Part shown: positions 34,555-45,334 of the stretch, piece by piece
Layout: each line of letters starts with the position of its first letter
How positions within the stretch are numbered: the first letter of the stretch is position 1
From: Flavobacterium defluvii
Lineage (GTDB): Bacteria; Bacteroidota; Bacteroidia; Flavobacteriales; Flavobacteriaceae
DNA length: 64,000 nt
Reading direction: 5' to 3'
NCBI RefSeq assembly: GCF_900129555.1
Contig: NZ_FQWC01000011.1
Location: 83,951-147,950 of the forward strand
The notes under the pieces: model-generated
Told to the model about the DNA's origin: nothing
The model's input: the letters and a program-made list of their open reading frames with translations, nothing else
Databases searched by the model: none
Program-made: the position numbers and the translations under genes

Positions 34555-35658
34555 TTATTGGTAACGAATTTTAATATTATCAAATTTAATGGCACTAGGA
34601 TTTGGCGAATCTCCCTGAGCAACTCCAACCTTTATTTCATTAATTTTAGAAGCATCCAAAGAAGCTGCTGTATTTGAGCCAAAACCATAATTATCTTTAA
34701 AATCTGCAATTGATATGGTTTTTGTAGTCCAGTTAACATCTGTAATTTTAAAATTATAACCATAGTTTACGCCGTCGATAGTATTTAACTGAATGGCAAA
34801 ATTTGCCCCAACAACATTTGCACTTACATCAATATCAATAAAAGTTTTTGTCGCATCTTTATTAGCAGCACTTAAGAAATTGGCTCCGCCGCCGCCGCTG
34901 CTTCCATTATAACCATTTGCAGTTGATCCGCCCCAAACTAATGTGGTGTAATTTCCTGTTGGCCCGCCTGTAGTACTCGCATTAAAACTTTCAATGTCGC
35001 CATAAGAAGTCCATTCTGTTCTTACGCCATTTCCGTCAAAATCAGACACCAAAACGATTGTTGCAAAATTTATTGTTTGTTTGGCAGCACCTCCCGGAGT
35101 AGTAATTACCAGTTCAGATCCTGAAACGGCATTAGCAGGTAAACCGATAATAACAGAAGTAGATGATTTTAGTGTATAACTTACTGTTTTTCCTCCTAAG
35201 GTTATCGATGAAATATTATAAAACCAAGTTCCTTCAATTTCAAGCGGATACCCCGGAGTTGCGACTGCGGGAGTTGTTTTTGTAATGGTTGGAACTGGCT
35301 GTAAAATTTCAATTTCTTTAGTTACAGACCCCGTTCCGGTTATAAATGTAATAGGCTGTTTTCCAAATCGACTGCCTAATTTTTCATCAAAAGTAATAGT
35401 GAAAATAAACGATTTATCTGAATTGTAGTTTGGATTGAAACTGATGTCAATTTTATTGTCCAGCGTAATCTTTTTTAATCCTTCTAAACCTTTTCCTTCA
35501 ACTCTGACTTTGTTTAATGGAAAAGCCTGATTAAGTAAATCTCCCGGTTCTGCAACCATTGCATCTATGTTTGCTGTAACTGCATCGTCGTTATCGCAGG
35601 CTGTAAAAGCAGCTAATGCGAAAATAATTAGAATTCTATATTTTAGTTTATTGATCAT
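34555..35658 (-). CDS. IPT/TIG-domain surface glycan-binding lipoprotein
   Basis: A 367-aa lipoprotein (AAFTACDND) with two IPT/TIG-like Ig folds (~30-205, ITKTTPAVATPGYPLEIEGT) and a C-terminal ~150-residue beta-sandwich with a Gly/Ser-rich loop, resembling a carbohydrate-binding module. It directly follows susD (6-nt gap) in the place usually held by SusE/F-type surface glycan-binding proteins. Likely role: holding the polysaccharide near the SusCD complex. No catalytic motif. Confidence 0.78.
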   Translation of the reverse strand: MINKLKYRILIIFALAAFTACDNDDAVTANIDAMVAEPGDLLNQAFPLNKVRVEGKGLEGLKKITLDNKIDISFNPNYNSDKSFIFTITFDEKLGSRFGKQPITFITGTGSVTKEIEILQPVPTITKTTPAVATPGYPLEIEGTWFYNISSITLGGKTVSYTLKSSTSVIIGLPANAVSGSELVITTPGGAAKQTINFATIVLVSDFDGNGVRTEWTSYGDIESFNASTTGGPTGNYTTLVWGGSTANGYNGSSGGGGANFLSAANKDATKTFIDIDVSANVVGANFAIQLNTIDGVNYGYNFKITDVNWTTKTISIADFKDNYGFGSNTAASLDASKINEIKVGVAQGDSPNPSAIKFDNIKIRYQ

Positions 35659-35664
35659 AATAAA

Positions 35665-37188
35665 TTAGTTAAAGTTAAAAGGAACTGGCGGCTCTAATAA
35701 TGACGGGTTAGTATCAATAGCAGACTGCGGTAATGGCAGCTCAAAGTAATTGCTTCCCGGAGTTATCTTTCTTGAGACCAACTCAGTTCGGGCATCATCA
35801 GAATAAAAACCAACTTCCTGCTGCGAAATGATCGCTGTTGCTTCAGAAAGTCCGCGGCGTTTCAAGTCGAAGAAATATTGTCCTTCAAGTGCAAATTCAA
35901 TTCTTCTTTCATTAAAAAGATCGTCTCTTGTTAATACCGTTTTAGCTGGTAATCCGGCTCTAGCTCTTACTTCGTTGAATGAACTTAAGGCTGCTGCAGA
36001 AGTAGTGGAAGGTGCTCCGGCCAAAATCGCTTCGGAATTCATCAATAAAATATCAGAATATCTTAATATGATGGTGTTTTGCGAAGTTCTCATAAAGAAC
36101 ACATCATTTCTTTCGGCTGCAGAACCTACAATGTATTTTCTGAAATTTGCTGCCGTAGAAGAATATATTTTTTTATACGTAAAACCACCTTGATTTTTTA
36201 ATAATTCAGGATAAAAGTCACCATCTGTCATTATTGTGTTCTTTTTTCTGATGTCATTTGGTTCAAATCCATTTTGAAGGGAAATGGATGGAAGGTAAAC
36301 TCCCCATCCGTCACCTCCGCCAGTAATTCCTGTACCTCCCGGAACTATATAAGCCTGATTGGTATTTTGTGTTCCCCATTCTGTTGCAATGGCTTTCCAC
36401 TGAAGTGCAAACATACTTTCAGCACTATTGTTATTTTCCGGACTGCTGAATAAGTTCCCGTACTCCTGAATCAAAATATATTGATTGCCCATAATTTTTT
36501 GGGTTAAAGCGGCACATTCTGCATATTCATTTAAAGTCAAATGTACTTTTGCCAAAATACCCATAGCCACATATTTAGTAACGTAACCCTTTTTGGCAGC
36601 TCTTTCTGGTAAATTTGCGACAGCATATTCTAAATCCTGTTTGATGAATTTATAAACATCAGAAACAAGATTTCTTTTTGGCTGAGCCGCAGAACCTGCT
36701 TTATTGATGATTGGCACAGCTCCAAAAGTTCTTACCAGATAGAAATAAGCATTTGCTCTCATGAATCTTGATATGGCTATGGCATTTTTATAAGATGCTT
36801 CCGGGAGTTCGCTTTTTCTGTCTTCGACTAAACTCATTAAATTATTCGATTGGTCGATAACCGAAAATAAAGCCACATATCCTTCTGTCAGGATTGGGTT
36901 TTGTGAAGTTACCTGAGCATCTTTAAATTGTGCATAAGCCCCATCAAATGTAAAAGCATTTCCGGCGTACATATCGCCAACGGCAATCAGGAACTTGTCG
37001 TTGAAGGCAAACCATGGTTTAAAATATAAACTCTCGGCAATTCCGTCAAAAGCCGTAACTCCTTCGGGTAAATCAGCTGGTGTTAATTGATTCTCAGATG
37101 GTGCATCCAAAAAATCATCTGAACAAGAAAATAAAGACAGCAATGGTATCAGCATTCCCATCATAAAAAGTTTAAAAAGTTTTTTCAT
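35665..37188 (-). CDS. SusD/RagB-family nutrient-binding lipoprotein
   Basis: A 507-aa lipoprotein (LLSLFSCSDDFLDAPSENQL) with the TPR-based SusD fold. The C-terminal YSDILLMNSEAILAGAPST, NEVRARAGLP and RRIEFALEGQYFFDLKRRG segments are characteristic. It forms the lid of the TonB-dependent transporter encoded just upstream (59-nt gap). Confidence 0.92.
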   Translation of the reverse strand: MKKLFKLFMMGMLIPLLSLFSCSDDFLDAPSENQLTPADLPEGVTAFDGIAESLYFKPWFAFNDKFLIAVGDMYAGNAFTFDGAYAQFKDAQVTSQNPILTEGYVALFSVIDQSNNLMSLVEDRKSELPEASYKNAIAISRFMRANAYFYLVRTFGAVPIINKAGSAAQPKRNLVSDVYKFIKQDLEYAVANLPERAAKKGYVTKYVAMGILAKVHLTLNEYAECAALTQKIMGNQYILIQEYGNLFSSPENNNSAESMFALQWKAIATEWGTQNTNQAYIVPGGTGITGGGDGWGVYLPSISLQNGFEPNDIRKKNTIMTDGDFYPELLKNQGGFTYKKIYSSTAANFRKYIVGSAAERNDVFFMRTSQNTIILRYSDILLMNSEAILAGAPSTTSAAALSSFNEVRARAGLPAKTVLTRDDLFNERRIEFALEGQYFFDLKRRGLSEATAIISQQEVGFYSDDARTELVSRKITPGSNYFELPLPQSAIDTNPSLLEPPVPFNFN

Positions 37189-37247
37189 AACTATATTTTT
37201 ATGTTAATGAGTATGAATCATTAAGTTAAATGTGTTTTTTTTTAATC

Positions 37248-40200
37248 TTAGAATTCTAAATTCACCCCAACAGAAGTTGTTCTTGGTACAGGATAACGTC
37301 CTAAATCAATTCCGCTTAATGTTATATTCTGATCTAAATTTCCAAGGGCAGGATCAAAGCCTGTGTATTTTGTAAACGTGTATAAATTTTGAACGTTTAC
37401 ATACAATCTTACTTTAGAGATAAAAGAGTTATCGAATATTTTGTTTGGCAAATCGTAGCTCAACGAAACATTCTGAATTCTTAAATAAGAACCGTCTTCT
37501 ACAAATCGGTTTGAGATTCTTCCGTTACCATTTGGGTCGTTAAGTGTAATTCTTGGTACATCTGTATTTTCGTTTACGCCCGGTTCAAAAGCGCGCATCG
37601 CCTGTGTACTGACATTTCCGAATCTATCACCAAATCCAGGATAAATTCCATCGGTATAATGACGGGTAAAGTTGTAAATCTGGTTGCCCTGACTTCCTGT
37701 TAAAACAACTCCAAGATTAAAGTTTTTGTATCTAAAGTTATTAGTAACGGCATACGTAAAATCTGGAATAGCGCTTCCTATAGCAGTTTGATCTTTACTG
37801 TCTATTTTTCCGTCGCCGTTAAGATCTTTAAAACGAATGTCTCCAATTCCTGTTCCTGTTTCCTGAACTGGCCCTGCCGCTAATTCAGCAGCGTTTTTAA
37901 ACAAGCCATCAGTTACATATCCGTAAAATTGTCCAACCGGTTCTCCTTCTGTAGTTCTTGTAACGGTATATAAATCAAATTGTACTTTTCCTAACAGAGA
38001 TTTTCCTTCGCCTTGAAAACGAGTAAGCTCATTATTGTATTTTGAAAAAATAATCGTAGTATCCCAATTAAAATTTTCAGTAGAAATATTTCGGGTATTC
38101 AGCGTAAGCTCAATTCCTTTTGTTACAATTTCTCCCGTATTCAGGTAATAATTTAGTGCACTTTGATTGGATTCATCATTGATTTGTTTGGTAAGGAAAT
38201 CAGATGATTTTTTAATATAATAATCAAAATCTAATTTTACTCTGTTATTAAACATTGCCAGTTCAAAACCAGCATTGAAAGATTTAAGCGATTCCCATTT
38301 AATATCCGGATTTCCTAAATTGTCAATTGTTGGTGAAACACCTCCAAATGGTGATGCCAGAAGGGATAAAATAGTCTGATAACGGTTTGCCGGAATATTT
38401 TGATTTCCTACCAAACCATAACCTGCTCTAAATTTAAGGTAATTAATCGTGTTTGATAAAGGCTCAAAGAATTTTTCGTTACTTACAGTCCATCCTCCTG
38501 AAAATGAAGGGAAATAACCCCATTTGTTGTTAGGGCCAAAGTTTGATGAAGCATCGGCTCTTAAAGAAGCTGAGAAAGAATATCTATCAGAAAAACTGTA
38601 ATTTAATCTTGAGATATAAGAGGTCATAGCCCATCTTCCGGAACCATTTCCGTTCAACGCTGTATCAATGTCACCAATGTTTAAGTTCGTAAAATCTTTA
38701 TTTAAAAACTCACCGGTTCTATAACCGCTTAAATACTCATAATAACTTTCCTGTGCTTCCTGACCTAATAAAAATGTAAAATTGTGATTTTCATTTATTG
38801 TTTTATTATAGGTCAAATAATTTTTGATATTCCAGTAATAACTCTGATCCTGTTGTTTGAATGATTTATTTAAAAGTTCGGTTACATTTCCTAAAGTATA
38901 CTTTGGAGCAAAAGTTTTGCTTTTCGAAAAATTCAAGTCATATCCTAACTCGGTTCTAAAAACAAGTCCTTTAATCAGCGTAAAATCAGCAAATAAATTT
39001 CCGTTGATTTTAAATCTTTCTGTCGTCGAATTATTGTATTCTGATAAAGCGATTGGGTTAGTAGCCTCATTAGCAGAAGATCCTAAACCTGTTGTTGGTC
39101 CCGCATAAGAACCATCTGCAGCTCTAACCGGTAATTCTGGAGATTGTCTTAAAGCGTTCATAACTAATCCGCCTCTGTCATCATTTCTAACCACTTGCTG
39201 AGACGATTTGCTTACAGATAAGCTGTTACCAATTTTCAGCCATGATTTTACATTAGAATCAACATTTAAACGCATAGATAATCTGTTGAAATCTGAATTC
39301 AAAACAATTCCTTCCTGATCAAAATAGTTTAAAGAAGTATAAAAACGTGTTCCTTCTTTTTCTCCCGAAAATGAAAGCTGATGATTGTACATCGTAGCCG
39401 TTCTAAAAAGTTCGTCCTGCCAGTTTGTTCCTTTTCCTAATAAATCTGGTTTTTGATATTGATAAGGAACAGGTTCGCCGTTTAATGTGTAAATTTTGGC
39501 CTGATATTTAGCATACTGCGGTAAGTTTAAAACATCAACTGTATTGGTTATTTCCTGAGTTCCTAAATAGGTTTCGTAGGCAAATTTTGATTTTCCTTTT
39601 TTTCCTTTTTTGGTTGTAATCAAAACCACACCGTTTGCACCATTTGAGCCATAAATTGCCGTTGCCGACGCATCTTTTAGAATGTCAATGGTTTCGATAT
39701 CAGAAATATTTAAACCAGACAAAGCCGAGTTTTTAGTTTGTCCGTTTCCTCCGCCTAAAGCACTGAATGAGAATGTATCATTGTTTTTATCGGCAAAAAC
39801 CGGCGTTCCGTCAATTACATACAAAGGTTCATTACCATTGATGGAAGTAATTCCTCTAATCTGTACCGAAATTCCTCCTCCAGGAGTTCCCGAATTTTGA
39901 GTAACATTTACACCGGCAGCTTTACCTACAAGTGCCTGATCGATTGAAACAAAGGGTTTGTCCTGAATTTCTGAAGCTTTGATAGAGGAGACTGCACCAT
40001 TTATATCTTTTCGCTTTGAAGTTCCGTACCCAATAACTACGACTTCATTTAATTTCTCCAGGTCACTTACCATCGTAACCTGCATAACACCTTTTGTGTC
40101 TGCTGGTAATGATAAATTTTTATAACCTACATAAGTAAAAAGCAGTAATGCTTTTGGTTCTACATTGTTAAGGACAAAGCTACCGTCAAAATCGGTAACC

Positions 40201-40352
40201 GTTCCGTTTTGTGTTCCTTGTACTATTACACTAACACCCGGCAGGTTGGCTCCTCCAGATGTTACTTTACCTTTAACAGTTTGTGCGAAGAAAAAGTTTC
40301 CCCACATACACACTATTAAACACAATAGTTTTTTTAATGTTCTTTTCTGCAT
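37248..40352 (-). CDS. SusC/RagA-family TonB-dependent transporter
   Basis: A 1034-aa outer-membrane protein: signal peptide (~1-23), carboxypeptidase-like domain (GKVTSGGANLPGVSVIVQGT), TonB-box region (EKLNEVVVIGYGTSKRKDIN), plug, and a 22-strand barrel ending in VGVNLEF with a terminal Phe. It imports oligosaccharides with the SusD-like protein. Only the SusC-type signature is certain; the substrate is inferred from the GH10, GH16 and GH3 neighbours (hemicellulose or beta-glucan). Confidence 0.93.
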   Translation of the reverse strand: MQKRTLKKLLCLIVCMWGNFFFAQTVKGKVTSGGANLPGVSVIVQGTQNGTVTDFDGSFVLNNVEPKALLLFTYVGYKNLSLPADTKGVMQVTMVSDLEKLNEVVVIGYGTSKRKDINGAVSSIKASEIQDKPFVSIDQALVGKAAGVNVTQNSGTPGGGISVQIRGITSINGNEPLYVIDGTPVFADKNNDTFSFSALGGGNGQTKNSALSGLNISDIETIDILKDASATAIYGSNGANGVVLITTKKGKKGKSKFAYETYLGTQEITNTVDVLNLPQYAKYQAKIYTLNGEPVPYQYQKPDLLGKGTNWQDELFRTATMYNHQLSFSGEKEGTRFYTSLNYFDQEGIVLNSDFNRLSMRLNVDSNVKSWLKIGNSLSVSKSSQQVVRNDDRGGLVMNALRQSPELPVRAADGSYAGPTTGLGSSANEATNPIALSEYNNSTTERFKINGNLFADFTLIKGLVFRTELGYDLNFSKSKTFAPKYTLGNVTELLNKSFKQQDQSYYWNIKNYLTYNKTINENHNFTFLLGQEAQESYYEYLSGYRTGEFLNKDFTNLNIGDIDTALNGNGSGRWAMTSYISRLNYSFSDRYSFSASLRADASSNFGPNNKWGYFPSFSGGWTVSNEKFFEPLSNTINYLKFRAGYGLVGNQNIPANRYQTILSLLASPFGGVSPTIDNLGNPDIKWESLKSFNAGFELAMFNNRVKLDFDYYIKKSSDFLTKQINDESNQSALNYYLNTGEIVTKGIELTLNTRNISTENFNWDTTIIFSKYNNELTRFQGEGKSLLGKVQFDLYTVTRTTEGEPVGQFYGYVTDGLFKNAAELAAGPVQETGTGIGDIRFKDLNGDGKIDSKDQTAIGSAIPDFTYAVTNNFRYKNFNLGVVLTGSQGNQIYNFTRHYTDGIYPGFGDRFGNVSTQAMRAFEPGVNENTDVPRITLNDPNGNGRISNRFVEDGSYLRIQNVSLSYDLPNKIFDNSFISKVRLYVNVQNLYTFTKYTGFDPALGNLDQNITLSGIDLGRYPVPRTTSVGVNLEF

Positions 40353-40523
40353 AAAATTTGGTTGTTAGTTTACTTGAAAAAATAGTTAATCGTTAAGTTT
40401 TAGAAAATATTTAAAATTTTGATCCTCTGCCGGTTGTTTGTTTTGAGTTTTTGACAAGAGAACTTTTTTCTTAAATATTTCTTAACGAAAGTATATTGTA
40501 GAGGTGTTGTATTGTAGAACAGA

Positions 40524-40542
40524 TGTTGCATATTGTGCAACA
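40524..40542. promoter_or_regulatory. Candidate HTCS operator upstream of susC
   Basis: TGTTGCA-tattg-TGCAACA is a perfect 7-bp inverted repeat about 170 nt upstream of the susC start, preceded by a related TGTTGTATTG at 40505. It is a plausible target for the AraC domain of the hybrid regulator encoded next door. Confidence 0.4.
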
Positions 40543-40736
40543 TATGATGCAAAAAAAGCTTCGGAACCCTTATTTTAAGCTAAATACATCGTTTGAGTAG
40601 AAAAATAACTACTGAGATATTGCTAAAATTTTCACTTAAAAAATATTGTTTGTTTAAAAAATAACAACAATATTTTTGATATGTTGATTTTTAATTGAAG
40701 TTAAAAGCTTTGATTTTTGAAAAAATAGACTGACAA

Positions 40737-40770
40737 AAAAAGAGCTTCAGTTTTAAACCGAAGCTCTTTA
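40737..40770 (-). terminator. Terminator of the HTCS gene
   Basis: AAAGAGCTTC pairs with GAAGCTCTTT around a TTTTAAAC loop, with a run of eight T on the minus strand. It cuts transcription between HTCS and susC. Confidence 0.8.
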
Positions 40771-40802
40771 ATAATTAATTATTACCCGTTGGTTGTAATT
40801 AT

Positions 40803-40941
40803 AACACATAGAAACATAGATTTTTATGCTAAGAAAGAGTATAAAAATAAACCCGTTTCTAACACATAGTGTACTATGTTTGTTTAAACAAGTGAAACGC
40901 CTTTTTTAAGCATTCTAAATCTATGTTTCTATGTGTTTAAA
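40803..40941 (+). repeat. ~140-bp palindromic intergenic repeat, copy C
   Basis: Arms AACACATAGAAACATAGATT and CTATGTTTCTATGTGTTTAA; block AAGTGAAACGCCTTTTTTAA in the same orientation as copy A. It starts 19 nt downstream of the HTCS stop codon. Confidence 0.78.
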
Positions 40942-40959
40942 TATTGCGTTTGTATAGCT

Positions 40960-43900
40960 TTATTCTTTTGTCTTTTTTTCCTGATTTGGTAAATGACCAT
41001 ATTTAACTTTATAACATTTGGCAAAATAAGATGGAGAAGTAAAACCAACTTTATAGCTTATTTCATTAATATTATTGTTGCCTTGTTCGATTAATTGTTT
41101 TGCTTTTTCTAAACGTACATTTCGAATAAATTCGTTAACAGAAACGCCTGTTAAGGTTTTTATTTTTCTATAAAGCTGACTTCTACTGAGGTATATTTTA
41201 GATGACAAAAGTTCTACCGTCAATTCTGGTTCGCTGATATTTTCATTGATAAAATGCAGAATTTTTTGAATGAAATCATTATCCAGTGATGTTGTTTTTT
41301 CTTTGCCTTGTTTGGTAATACCGCTGTAAAATTTCTTAAACATAATCTGTCTGCTTGTAATAAGCTGTGCCAGACTCGATTTTAAAATATCCAGCTCAAA
41401 CGGTTTACTCAAATACATATCTGCGCCAGAATCAATTCCTTCTAATCTATCTTTTACCATTGCTTTTGCCGACAGCATCAATAAAGGAATATGACTCGTT
41501 TTTAAATCTCCTTTTATGTTTTTGCACAGCTGGAGTCCGTCCATAACGGGCATAATAACATCTGTAACAATTAAATCGGGTAATTTTTGGACCGCAAGTT
41601 CGTAGCCTTTTTTACCATTTTCGGCAGTAATCACTTTGTATGATTTGCTTAGTTCTTCTTTTAGATAATTTCGTAATTCAGGATTATCTTCAACAATTAA
41701 AACGGTATATGATTTTGACTTTTCTTCTTCAGAATTGTCAATGATTTCAGTCGTGAAATCATCTTCATCTGTTTGATTGTTAATAGTTTCAGCTAGAAAC
41801 TGATTTTTATTTTTTTCAGGTTTGAAAACCTCATTAACGATTTCATTTTTCTTATAAAGAGAATTGCCTAAAGGAAATGTTACTTTAAATTTTGTGCCTT
41901 CGCCAACTTCACTTTCAACTTCAATTTTTCCTTTATGAAGTTCAATAAATTGTTTTACGACTTCTAAACCAATTCCCGTGCTGCCGTAATAATCTTTGTT
42001 GACATTATTAACCTGATAAAAACGATCAAAAATCCTGTTTAGATCTTTTTTGCGAATTCCAGATCCTGTGTCTGTAATAGTTATGGAGAATGAAGGTACT
42101 TTTTCGCCATGAATAATCAAGGCATTTTCAGTTTCTGAAGTATCTATTGCAATAGTTATTGAACCATTATCAGGAGTAAATTTAAATGCGTTTGAAATAA
42201 TATTAAAAAGTATTTTTTCCAGCATTTTTGGATCAAGCCAGTCTTCGAGTTCATCAATTGATGACTCAAAATTAACCCTAATGTTTCGCGCAGCCGCTTC
42301 TTCATCAAAATAGCCAATAATTCCTTCTGTAAAAGTTACGACTTCAATTTTCTTCGCCTGAAGCGAAATTTTGTTGAATTCTAATTTATTAAAATCCATA
42401 AGCTCATTAATCAGTCTGGAAAGTCTGTCAGAACTTTTGTGTACGATTTTTAATTTGTTATGTATTTCCGGGGATATTTTTTTGCTTTTTAAAATATCTT
42501 CCAGCGGATTAATAATCAGCGTTAAAGGCGTTCTGAATTCATGCGAAATATTGGTGAAAAACTGTAATTTTTTATTGTTTAATTTCTCCAGCTGAATCAT
42601 TTTTTCTTTTTCTAAAATAATGGCCTGCTTCGCTTTAAATCGATTTTGATAAATAGTATTAAAATATCGAATCAGGAAAATTAAAATTGCGGCGTATATT
42701 AAATAAGCCCAGATTGTTTTCCACCACGGCGGCAGTATTTTTATTTTTAATTCTAATTGATTATTGCTCCAGGAACCATCTGCATTGGCTGATTTTACTT
42801 TAAAAGTATAATTGCCCGGCGCAAGGTTTGTATAGGTTGCCGTTCTGTTATTTCCGGCATAATTCCAGTCTTTTTCAAAACCTTCGAGATAATAAGCGTA
42901 TTGATTTTTTTTAGAATAATTGTAATTAATTCCCACATATTCAATCGTAAAAACCGATTGTGTGTAGTTTAGTGTAATTTCTTTAGTCTGTGAAATTACT
43001 TTGGTCAATGGCGAACCTTCTTCATTTGGTTTTACAGATTTATTGAATAATTTAAAATCACTGAAATACAATCTTGGCGCTTTTTCTGCTTTCTTGATTT
43101 CGTTTGGATTAAAATAATTTACGCCTTCATAACCGCCAAAATACAATTCTCCATTTCCATCTTTAAAAACGGCATTATTATTAAAATCGTTGTCAATAAG
43201 ACCATCATCTTTATTAAAATTGGTGCTTTTTTTATTTTTAAAATCGAGTTTGGTTAAACCGGATCCGCCGCTTATCCATAAAGAGCCATTATTATCTGAA
43301 ATTATAGCGCGAACAGACTTTTCTTTAAAACCCGGAAAATCATCATAATTAGAAAATGTCTTATTTTTTTTATTGTAACTAAATAGTCCTTGACCGTCAG
43401 TTCCTAACCATATTGTTTTATCGTTAGATTCGTAAATAGATAAAATACTTTGAATACTATTGTACTTATTAATACCACTAAACATGGCATCGCGCATTTT
43501 TGTTACCTTAAAACCAGATTCATCTTTTAAACTGACCTGATATAATCCTAAAATAGTTCCAACCCAAAGCACATTATCTGAGTCTACAAAAACTTTACGA
43601 ATAAAGGCATTATCTAAAGCGGTTTCGGTAAATGGTTTAGAGTCGCAATGCACAAATGTGCTGTTTTTATTGTCAAAATAATGAAGTCCTTTAATGAAAG
43701 TTCCAATCCATATCCGGCCTTTTGAGTCTTCTGAGAAACTAAAAATTCGATTCGATTTTAATCCTGTATTTGAAGTATTATAATTTACGAATCGGGTAGT
43801 GCCATTTTTTAAAAAATAGATGCCTCGGTCCCAGCTTCCAATCCAGATGTTTTGTTTACTGTCTATAAATATCGTTTGGATATCAATCGCATCTAAACCA

Positions 43901-45111
43901 GAATAATAGCTTTGGTTATTTTGATTAACGTGAATATAACTTTTATCCGTAAGATTATAAATATCAAGTCCGCCGCCTTCGTTACTTATTAACAGATTTC
44001 CTTTTTTATCTTTTATTACTGACGTTACAAAGCTGGTTTGTAAAGAATTATCATTATTTGGAAGTGATTCAAGCGAATTGAATTTGTTGTTGGGTTTATC
44101 AAAGACACCAAGGCCTTTATTAAAATATCCCAGCCAAAGCCGTTTTTCTTTGTCTTCGTAAAGCGACCAGACAGAATTGGATTTTAAACTAAAACTATTG
44201 TATTTGCTGTGCAGGTATTTTCGCAGTACTTGTCCTTTGTAATTTACAACCAGTAATCCGTCATTTTCTGTACCGCATACGATATAATCCAGGCTGCTTT
44301 GTACGATTGACAGGATTTTATTTTTGGTAACAGCGTATTTTTCAAATTGATAATTATCTGTTTCAGGTTTAATTTTGATGAGACCTGTTTCTGTCGTTCC
44401 GAGCCAGATATAACCAAATTTATCTATAACAAGATTTTCTATATCGTCCAGTAATGGTTCTCTTTTAAATTTATCTTTATAAACCTGCTTTACTTTTCCG
44501 TTTAAATCTATTTCCAAAAGACCGTAACTGGTTCCTAAATAAATAATCCCCTGTTTATTTTTGACCGAAGATTTTATTAAAAAATTAGGTTTCTCAAGAA
44601 CTTTTGATTGTACTAAAGAGGCTTTTAAAGTCTTTATATTAAGTTTGAATAATCCAAAACCATACGCACCTAAGAATAAATTACCGTTGTTGTCTTCAAT
44701 AATTGTTTTTACAGTAATTGGTTCGCTGTATCCTTTTTGTATTACATCTTCAATATTGATTCTGGTAAAGTTATCTAAATCTCTGTTGTACAAACACAAA
44801 CCTTCATCAGTACCAACCCATAAATTATTTTTTGAATCAATAAAAGTGGTGTATATAAAGTTACTGTTTACAGATCCCGGTTTTTTATCGTATTTATATC
44901 CAAAATAATTTACCCCGTCATATCGGTATAAACCCGCGCCGTTTGTGCCAATCCAGATAAAACCGTTGTTATCCTGAATAATAGAAGTAACAGCCCTTTT
45001 TGAAGTAGTTTCCTGTATGCTCCTAAATTGATAGCTGTCAAATTTACCTTGTGAAAACAGGTAGTTTATAAAGCTAAAAATGCATAAAAGAATATATTTG
45101 ATGTTTTTCAT
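40960..45111 (-). CDS. Hybrid two-component system regulator (HTCS)
   Basis: The 1383-aa protein combines, in order: signal peptide; ~14 Reg_prop beta-propeller repeats (NGFIWIGTNGAGLYRYDG and similar, ~45-670); Y_Y_Y domain (~700-780); membrane helix (~790-812); HisKA with phospho-acceptor H857 (NISHEFRTPL); HATPase; receiver with D1184 (VTDVIMPVMDG); and AraC helix-turn-helix (~1270-1375). This is the standard inner-membrane sensor of Bacteroidota polysaccharide loci. The periplasmic propellers bind an oligosaccharide and the AraC domain activates the adjacent susC operon. All catalytic residues are intact. Confidence 0.94.
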   Translation of the reverse strand: MKNIKYILLCIFSFINYLFSQGKFDSYQFRSIQETTSKRAVTSIIQDNNGFIWIGTNGAGLYRYDGVNYFGYKYDKKPGSVNSNFIYTTFIDSKNNLWVGTDEGLCLYNRDLDNFTRINIEDVIQKGYSEPITVKTIIEDNNGNLFLGAYGFGLFKLNIKTLKASLVQSKVLEKPNFLIKSSVKNKQGIIYLGTSYGLLEIDLNGKVKQVYKDKFKREPLLDDIENLVIDKFGYIWLGTTETGLIKIKPETDNYQFEKYAVTKNKILSIVQSSLDYIVCGTENDGLLVVNYKGQVLRKYLHSKYNSFSLKSNSVWSLYEDKEKRLWLGYFNKGLGVFDKPNNKFNSLESLPNNDNSLQTSFVTSVIKDKKGNLLISNEGGGLDIYNLTDKSYIHVNQNNQSYYSGLDAIDIQTIFIDSKQNIWIGSWDRGIYFLKNGTTRFVNYNTSNTGLKSNRIFSFSEDSKGRIWIGTFIKGLHYFDNKNSTFVHCDSKPFTETALDNAFIRKVFVDSDNVLWVGTILGLYQVSLKDESGFKVTKMRDAMFSGINKYNSIQSILSIYESNDKTIWLGTDGQGLFSYNKKNKTFSNYDDFPGFKEKSVRAIISDNNGSLWISGGSGLTKLDFKNKKSTNFNKDDGLIDNDFNNNAVFKDGNGELYFGGYEGVNYFNPNEIKKAEKAPRLYFSDFKLFNKSVKPNEEGSPLTKVISQTKEITLNYTQSVFTIEYVGINYNYSKKNQYAYYLEGFEKDWNYAGNNRTATYTNLAPGNYTFKVKSANADGSWSNNQLELKIKILPPWWKTIWAYLIYAAILIFLIRYFNTIYQNRFKAKQAIILEKEKMIQLEKLNNKKLQFFTNISHEFRTPLTLIINPLEDILKSKKISPEIHNKLKIVHKSSDRLSRLINELMDFNKLEFNKISLQAKKIEVVTFTEGIIGYFDEEAAARNIRVNFESSIDELEDWLDPKMLEKILFNIISNAFKFTPDNGSITIAIDTSETENALIIHGEKVPSFSITITDTGSGIRKKDLNRIFDRFYQVNNVNKDYYGSTGIGLEVVKQFIELHKGKIEVESEVGEGTKFKVTFPLGNSLYKKNEIVNEVFKPEKNKNQFLAETINNQTDEDDFTTEIIDNSEEEKSKSYTVLIVEDNPELRNYLKEELSKSYKVITAENGKKGYELAVQKLPDLIVTDVIMPVMDGLQLCKNIKGDLKTSHIPLLMLSAKAMVKDRLEGIDSGADMYLSKPFELDILKSSLAQLITSRQIMFKKFYSGITKQGKEKTTSLDNDFIQKILHFINENISEPELTVELLSSKIYLSRSQLYRKIKTLTGVSVNEFIRNVRLEKAKQLIEQGNNNINEISYKVGFTSPSYFAKCYKVKYGHLPNQEKKTKE

Positions 45112-45255
45112 TTAGATGTAACAGTATTATTTTGCTGCTTAATTTTGAATTAAAATTTTTCGAAAGGATTCTTTTTAAGGCTTATAGGAAACAATATTAA
45201 TAAAACTAAACAGAACACTTAATTTTTTTTATTCAAATTTGACATATTGCCAAAA

Positions 45256-45301
45256 TCCTGAGTTCGAATAATAACCTTATAAGGAATTATCGTACTCAGG
45301 A
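45256..45301 (-). terminator. 46-bp palindrome, probable GH3 terminator
   Basis: TCCTGAGT (45256-45263) pairs with ACTCAGGA (45294-45301), and the centre AACCTTATAAGGAATTAT continues the dyad. On the minus strand a TTTTGG tract follows. It could also be an HTCS operator. Confidence 0.5.
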
Positions 45302-45334
45302 TATAGAATTGTTAATCTTCGGGAGTAGTTTTTT

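Larger units (their letters stand above)
40353..40959. other. susC upstream region (607 nt)
   Basis: A non-coding gap between the HTCS gene and susC. In minus-strand order it holds repeat copy C (40803-40941), the HTCS terminator (40737-40770), an AT-rich stretch, and the candidate operator (40524-40542). The susC promoter should lie in 40353-40560. Confidence 0.7.
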